Origin: an uncultured Clostridia bacterium
GTDB lineage: Bacteria > Bacillota > Clostridia > Christensenellales > Aristaeellaceae
Assembly: GCA_946536315.1 (NCBI GenBank)
Contig: CAMNEH010000002.1
Span: forward strand, 1-64,000
Direction: 5' to 3'
Length of the DNA: 64,000 nt
This document shows, piece after piece, positions 61,701 through 64,000 of this stretch (position 1 is its first letter; every line of letters starts with the position of its first letter). A program made the position numbers and the translations under genes. Below the pieces are notes generated by a model. The model made no database searches and was not told the origin of the DNA. It saw nothing but the letters and a program-made list of their open reading frames with translations.

Positions 61701-64000
61701 GAGTGGGTTCACGACCTGACCGGCCCTGTTGCCGTTCACATAGGTAATCGTGGGCTGCAGCGCGTCGCCCAGGAGAACGCTTCCGCCGCCGAGGCTGACT
61801 TCAAGCTGCAGCGGCACGATCTTCAGCGTGCCGGGATGCAGCTCCACCTCATACAGGGACGCCAGCTCCGGCTTCCTCCACCAATAGGTCAGGTCGTCAG
61901 TCATGGTTCCGACCTGCCAGAGCACCTCGTTGGAGGAAACGCCGATGCCTGTTTTCGCATCATCCGTGCCGTAGATACCTTCCCACCCGACAGTGGGGGA
62001 GACGGCATACCTGTTATCATACACCTTGGTCAGATCTTCCGACCAGACATTGACAATGGCTTTGTCGATGGTGAGCGTGCCGGGCACCAGCGTCACATTG
62101 GTGAAGAACGCGGTCGCGTCCTGGCTGTTCGGATCCAGGATCTGGTACGAATCGATCGTGTTGGGAATCGACCCGACTTCAAAGCTCAGCTGGGCGGTCA
62201 TGGTCGCTGTGGCGGTGAAACCGTCCGGCAGACCTTCGACAGTAAACTCACTGCTTTTCGCGATGCAGTCATAGGGCTTGTAACGCATATAGCTGGAGCC
62301 GGAAGTAATGGTGACCGGGGTGGTGTTGGCTGTTACTTCCAGAGTTCCCAGGACGTCCGTGACGGTATAGTTGTCTTTATTCACCGTTCCCCAGTCGATC
62401 GCGTAGGTGTTGTCCGCCGTGCCGACGCCGGTGATCGTCCCCGCCGCGGTGACATGAACCACTTCGTCCGGAACGAGGCCTGAGATAGCGGCTTCATCCT
62501 TTGTCAGCGGTGTGCCGTCATACACCTTGGTAGCGGAGCCTGTCGTCACTGTCACCGCCTTCGGAGTGACTGTCAGCGTACCCTTCTCCGTGATCACGTT
62601 GGTAAAGTGCTCCGTCACGTCCTGACTGCCCTTCAGGATCTGATAATCGGTGATCAGGTTATCGCCGCTGCCGGCGTCCGTCTGGCTGCCGGAGATCGTT
62701 ACATCCAGCGTAAAGCCATCCGGCAGCATCTCATATGTGAAAGTGTCGGAAGTGAGCGGTGTTCCGTCGTATTCCCTGGTCTCACTGTCCGCGTAGATAT
62801 AGATGGGATCAGTATTGTACGTTATCTCCAGTGTTCCCAGTTCTTCAATGATCGTGTAGTTAGCCGCCTTCGCAGTGCCCCATTCAATGGTATACGTGTT
62901 CTCCGCCGTGCCGACATCGGTGATCGTTCCGGTTGCCGTGGCGGTCGCCGTTTCATCCGGCACCAGACCGGTGATGGAGGCTTCGCTGCTGGTCAGCGCC
63001 GTGCCGTCGTACACCTTGCTGGCGGAGCCGGTCGTTACGGTCAGCGGGGCCTTGTCCACCGTGAGCGTGCCGGCCACTCCGGTGACGTTGGGGAAGAGCG
63101 CCGTAACGTCGTTGCCGTCCTTCATGAGCGTAAAGCTGATCTTGTTTTCGCTGCTGCCGGCTTCCGTTTGGCTGCCGGTCACGGTAACGACAGGCTCCAC
63201 GCCCGCCGGCAGGCTGCCGGTCACGGTGTATCCGGCGTCTGTCAGCGGCGTGCCGTCATACACTTTGGAACTGCTGGCTGCGGTGATGGTGACCACGACA
63301 TTGTTATTCGTGACTTCCAGCGTGCCGAGAATATCCGTGATCGCGTAATCATCCGCACGGACATCGCCCCAGTTGATGGTGTAGGTATTCTCCACAGAAC
63401 CCACGTCGGTGATGGTGCCGTTGGCGGCCGCGGTGACCGCTGTGTCGGTGGCCGCGAGGCCGGTGAGGGTCACTGTGCTGTCAGTGAGCGGTGTGCCGTC
63501 GTAGGGTTTGCTGGCTGAGGCTGTCTGGACGGTCAGCGGCCTCGGATGTACGGTCCAGTTGGCGGTGTTGCAGCTCCATGTGTAGCAATCCGCCCATTGC
63601 CCTCCGCCCATTATGTAAATGTAGTCGCCGCTCATCGTATGATTTCCGGTGTAGCTGCTGACTCCCTTGATATTCAGGAAGATTTTGTGACCTGTGAACA
63701 GATTGTAGAAAGCCTGGGTTGAAGTGATCCTGTTCTGGGAATTCACTGTGGTCGCATGGCTGCTTAAAGCGGCGGTTTCGCCCGCATGCGGGCCGTTGCC
63801 AAATACCAGCGTGACCTGAGGCTTCGGTGTATAGTCGAGGTAATTGGTACCCTGATATTCGTACTCGGTATCAGCGAGGGTGAAATTCAGCTGGAGGCGT
63901 TCAACGGTCAGGGTGCCGAGGGAGTCATGGATCTTGTAATTGCTTTCCTTGGCCGTGCCCCATTCGATGGAATAGGTGTTATATCCCGTTCCTGCAGTTG
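55707..64000 (-). CDS. Giant secreted-type protein of about 32 tandem MBG-like domains; 5' partial (continues past the right edge)
   Basis: Repeated 'xTVTTGSASKxYDGTPLTxxxxxVTGLxxGExxxVTxTGTITDVGTAxNTYxIxWGxxxxxNYxIxExLGTLTV' units; frame remains open from the called GTG (63746) to base 64000; no LPXTG seen at the C-terminus. Confidence 0.93.
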   Translation of the reverse strand, partial: TAGTGYNTYSIEWGTAKESNYKIHDSLGTLTVERLQLNFTLADTEYEYQGTNYLDYTPKPQVTLVFGNGPHAGETAALSSHATTVNSQNRITSTQAFYNLFTGHKIFLNIKGVSSYTGNHTMSGDYIYIMGGGQWADCYTWSCNTANWTVHPRPLTVQTASASKPYDGTPLTDSTVTLTGLAATDTAVTAAANGTITDVGSVENTYTINWGDVRADDYAITDILGTLEVTNNNVVVTITAASSSKVYDGTPLTDAGYTVTGSLPAGVEPVVTVTGSQTEAGSSENKISFTLMKDGNDVTALFPNVTGVAGTLTVDKAPLTVTTGSASKVYDGTALTSSEASITGLVPDETATATATGTITDVGTAENTYTIEWGTAKAANYTIIEELGTLEITYNTDPIYIYADSETREYDGTPLTSDTFTYEMLPDGFTLDVTISGSQTDAGSGDNLITDYQILKGSQDVTEHFTNVITEKGTLTVTPKAVTVTTGSATKVYDGTPLTKDEAAISGLVPDEVVHVTAAGTITGVGTADNTYAIDWGTVNKDNYTVTDVLGTLEVTANTTPVTITSGSSYMRYKPYDCIAKSSEFTVEGLPDGFTATATMTAQLSFEVGSIPNTIDSYQILDPNSQDATAFFTNVTLVPGTLTIDKAIVNVWSEDLTKVYDNRYAVSPTVGWEGIYGTDDAKTGIGVSSNEVLWQVGTMTDDLTYWWRKPELASLYEVELHPGTLKIVPLQLEVSLGGGSVLLGDALQPTITYVNGNRAGQVVNPLSVTPTSDGYTANFKLSYEYESIVLTVTGFGSGDVGTHTLAGSCAFNTTSASNFSISYTNAEVTVNAIPLTISTGSTSRPYNGAALTNAEVTVTGLADGDEINVTATGTITDVGTAENTCTVDWGTVNKDKYEITESLGTLTITKAPLTITTGSASKTYDGTPLTSDLCTVSGLVDGDEIAVTTTGTITDAGTAPNTYSITWSGADEDNYEVTATLGVLTVSKRSATISTQSETQVYNGQPIVATSVPMSGFVDGEYPDVTATGYQKDVGTSENTYTINSWSGNPDNYAITETLGTLTVTKREATVTTGSNTKEYDGTPLTENEAGITGLAPDEVVTVTATGAITDVGTAENTYSINWGTTNPENYDISESLGTLTVSANTMPITVTAASPEKTYDGTALSCEACNIDGVFPEGVVLTATYSGSQTDAGSSESKIVSYKLMKGSQDVTAFFTGIETQPGTLTVHPAPATVTTGSATKMFDGTPLTKAEASITGLISGETATVTATGTITDVGTTANTYTIDWNGAKAGNYTITESLGTLEVTGNTAGIVITAHSSSKAYDATPLTNSNFTVTGLPDGYTCTATVEGSQTDKGTSDNTVTAYTILDSENRDVTASFTNVTTVKGSLTINPKYGSFRAEGTEIYNGYPQTGGQIVTYGLEGYTITRPTVTTYRLKLPGGAEFLIEVGGGGTDVGTYPSTCTIISANAACDNYNLSLPSSTVTIKPRTLTITTNTDSKTYDGTPLTGTATVTGSAETDAITVTAASITNAGSVENSYTIDWNGANPDNYKISATVGTLTVSKREATINTGTVVTTYNGTTVTNTSASLSGFVEGEYPIVTTTGSQKDAGSSANTYDIDWGSTNKDNYEIQEILGTLTVYPKNITVKTGSASKEYDGSPLTSPEASVMGLISGETATAVTNGTITDIGSAENTYTISWGSAKEGNYKIVSEEIGTLTVTANTTPVTITAGSVTGVYNGMTKTCSDYTVDGLPSGFTAEAVTSGEQKLPGTSDNTITSYTIYNQNDEDRTSSFTGVSLVPGALTVTKAPVTVTVKGKTKTYDGKTLNTYGLHWEGILAADTPTAAIEATMTSGSIKDVGSVSVEVTASLRADLKDKYEIVSITPGTNTVEPAVLTVSTDSASKEYDGSPLTAAVHVDGLQNGETVTAVGASLTNAGSVTNTYTLTWDGTAKAGNYTVTDGTLGTLTVSKAPLTITTGSASKTYDGTPLTSDLCTVSDLADGDEIAVTTTGTITDAGTAPNTYSITWSHADENNYEVAATLGVLTVSKRPATISTQSETQVYNGQPIVATSVPMSGFVDGEYPDVTATGYQKDVGTSENTYTINSWSGNPDNYTITETLGTLTVTKREATVTTGSASKPYDGTPLTSAEAAITGLVSDETATATATGTITDVGATANTCEIEWGTANSANYTVTEELGTLTVTPSSAAVTVTAASAGKTYDGAPLTDDGFTVTGLPAGLTCEATVTGSQTDVGAGDNTVTAVIIRKGGTDVTSWFTNIQTVKGTLTVDKRTLTVTTASAEKAYDGAALTGGEASVTGLADGETATVTATGSIENVGSAPNTYTISWGTADSGNYTIVESLGTLTVNKNSTPIQVTSASLTAVYDGHPHYDTEASMTGVPAGLDYSVGTDAVQYEAGSSPNTVYYEISKGGMDVTSWFTNITVTEGTLTVTKAPLTVATDGRSKTYDGTPLTCDTYHVTGLVAGESITVTVTGSLTNAGNAPNTFDIVWSDADPNNYTLTKSPGVLTVIRKSATISTGGGTQTYNGAPIENTTAPMSGFLDGEYPSVYPNGSQTDVGSSTNTYTIDWGSVNRDNYSVTENLGTLTVNPATLSVTTYSDSKTYDGTPLTAGASVYGQAPDEAITVTATGTITNAGAVENSYTIHWNGAKPGNYVIDADMGTLTVSPAAVTITSASDSKPYDGTPLTCHEAAVTGLVGSDAISITYTGAQTEVGTSDNTFTYSFSSGSAGNYTVTTSTGTLTVVSTE
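57601..58090 (-). repeat. Near-identical ~490-bp internal duplication in the MBG gene (copy 1; copy 2 at 60778-61267)
   Basis: By eye, near-identical nucleotide sequence at a constant offset of 3177 bp, encoding 'STQSETQVYNGQPIVATSVPMSGFVDGEYPDVTATGYQKDVGTSENTYTINSWSGNPDNY'. Confidence 0.85.

Noticed and set aside
56016-63518. Multiple plus-strand ORFs opposite the MBG protein
   Set aside because: Repeat-driven antisense reading frames; they recur with the MBG period and have no independent start signals.

Overview
GC-rich 64 kb window from a probable Clostridia-type Firmicute (lineage is an inference). From left to right: (1) the 3' part of a giant BspA-type leucine-rich-repeat surface protein; (2) a decayed IS/MnmM relic; (3) an argCJBD arginine operon behind a consensus promoter overlapped by two ARG-box-like palindromes; (4) a tyrosine recombinase; (5) an AraC regulator divergent from a ~16.6 kb redox/glycan catabolic locus (OYE, SDR, FrdA-like flavoprotein, three Gfo/Idh/MocA, heparinase II/III, two TIM-barrel isomerases, LplB/YtcP-type permeases plus SBP, DlgD-like dehydrogenase, PreA-like Fe-S protein); (6) a Fic protein; (7) a complete type II-A CRISPR-Cas locus (31 repeats/30 spacers, csn2-cas2-cas1-cas9, divergent tracrRNA); (8) an APC-permease/GGDEF fusion and a REC-GGDEF-EAL-GGDEF protein; (9) a DUF4143 AAA ATPase with repeated palindromes upstream; (10) extracytoplasmic redox proteins (thioredoxin-like, FMN-motif/rhodanese, fumarate-reductase-like flavoprotein); (11) a LysR regulator; (12) a CHASE2-SpoIIE phosphatase; (13) a >2,700 aa MBG-repeat protein running off the right edge. 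The main candidates for follow-up are the compact Cas9/tracrRNA locus with overlapping divergent promoters, the catabolic locus whose gene classes resemble flavonoid/glycoside reduction and deglycosylation pathways, the permease-GGDEF fusion, and the FMN-motif/rhodanese protein. All assignments come from reading motifs; no database search was run.
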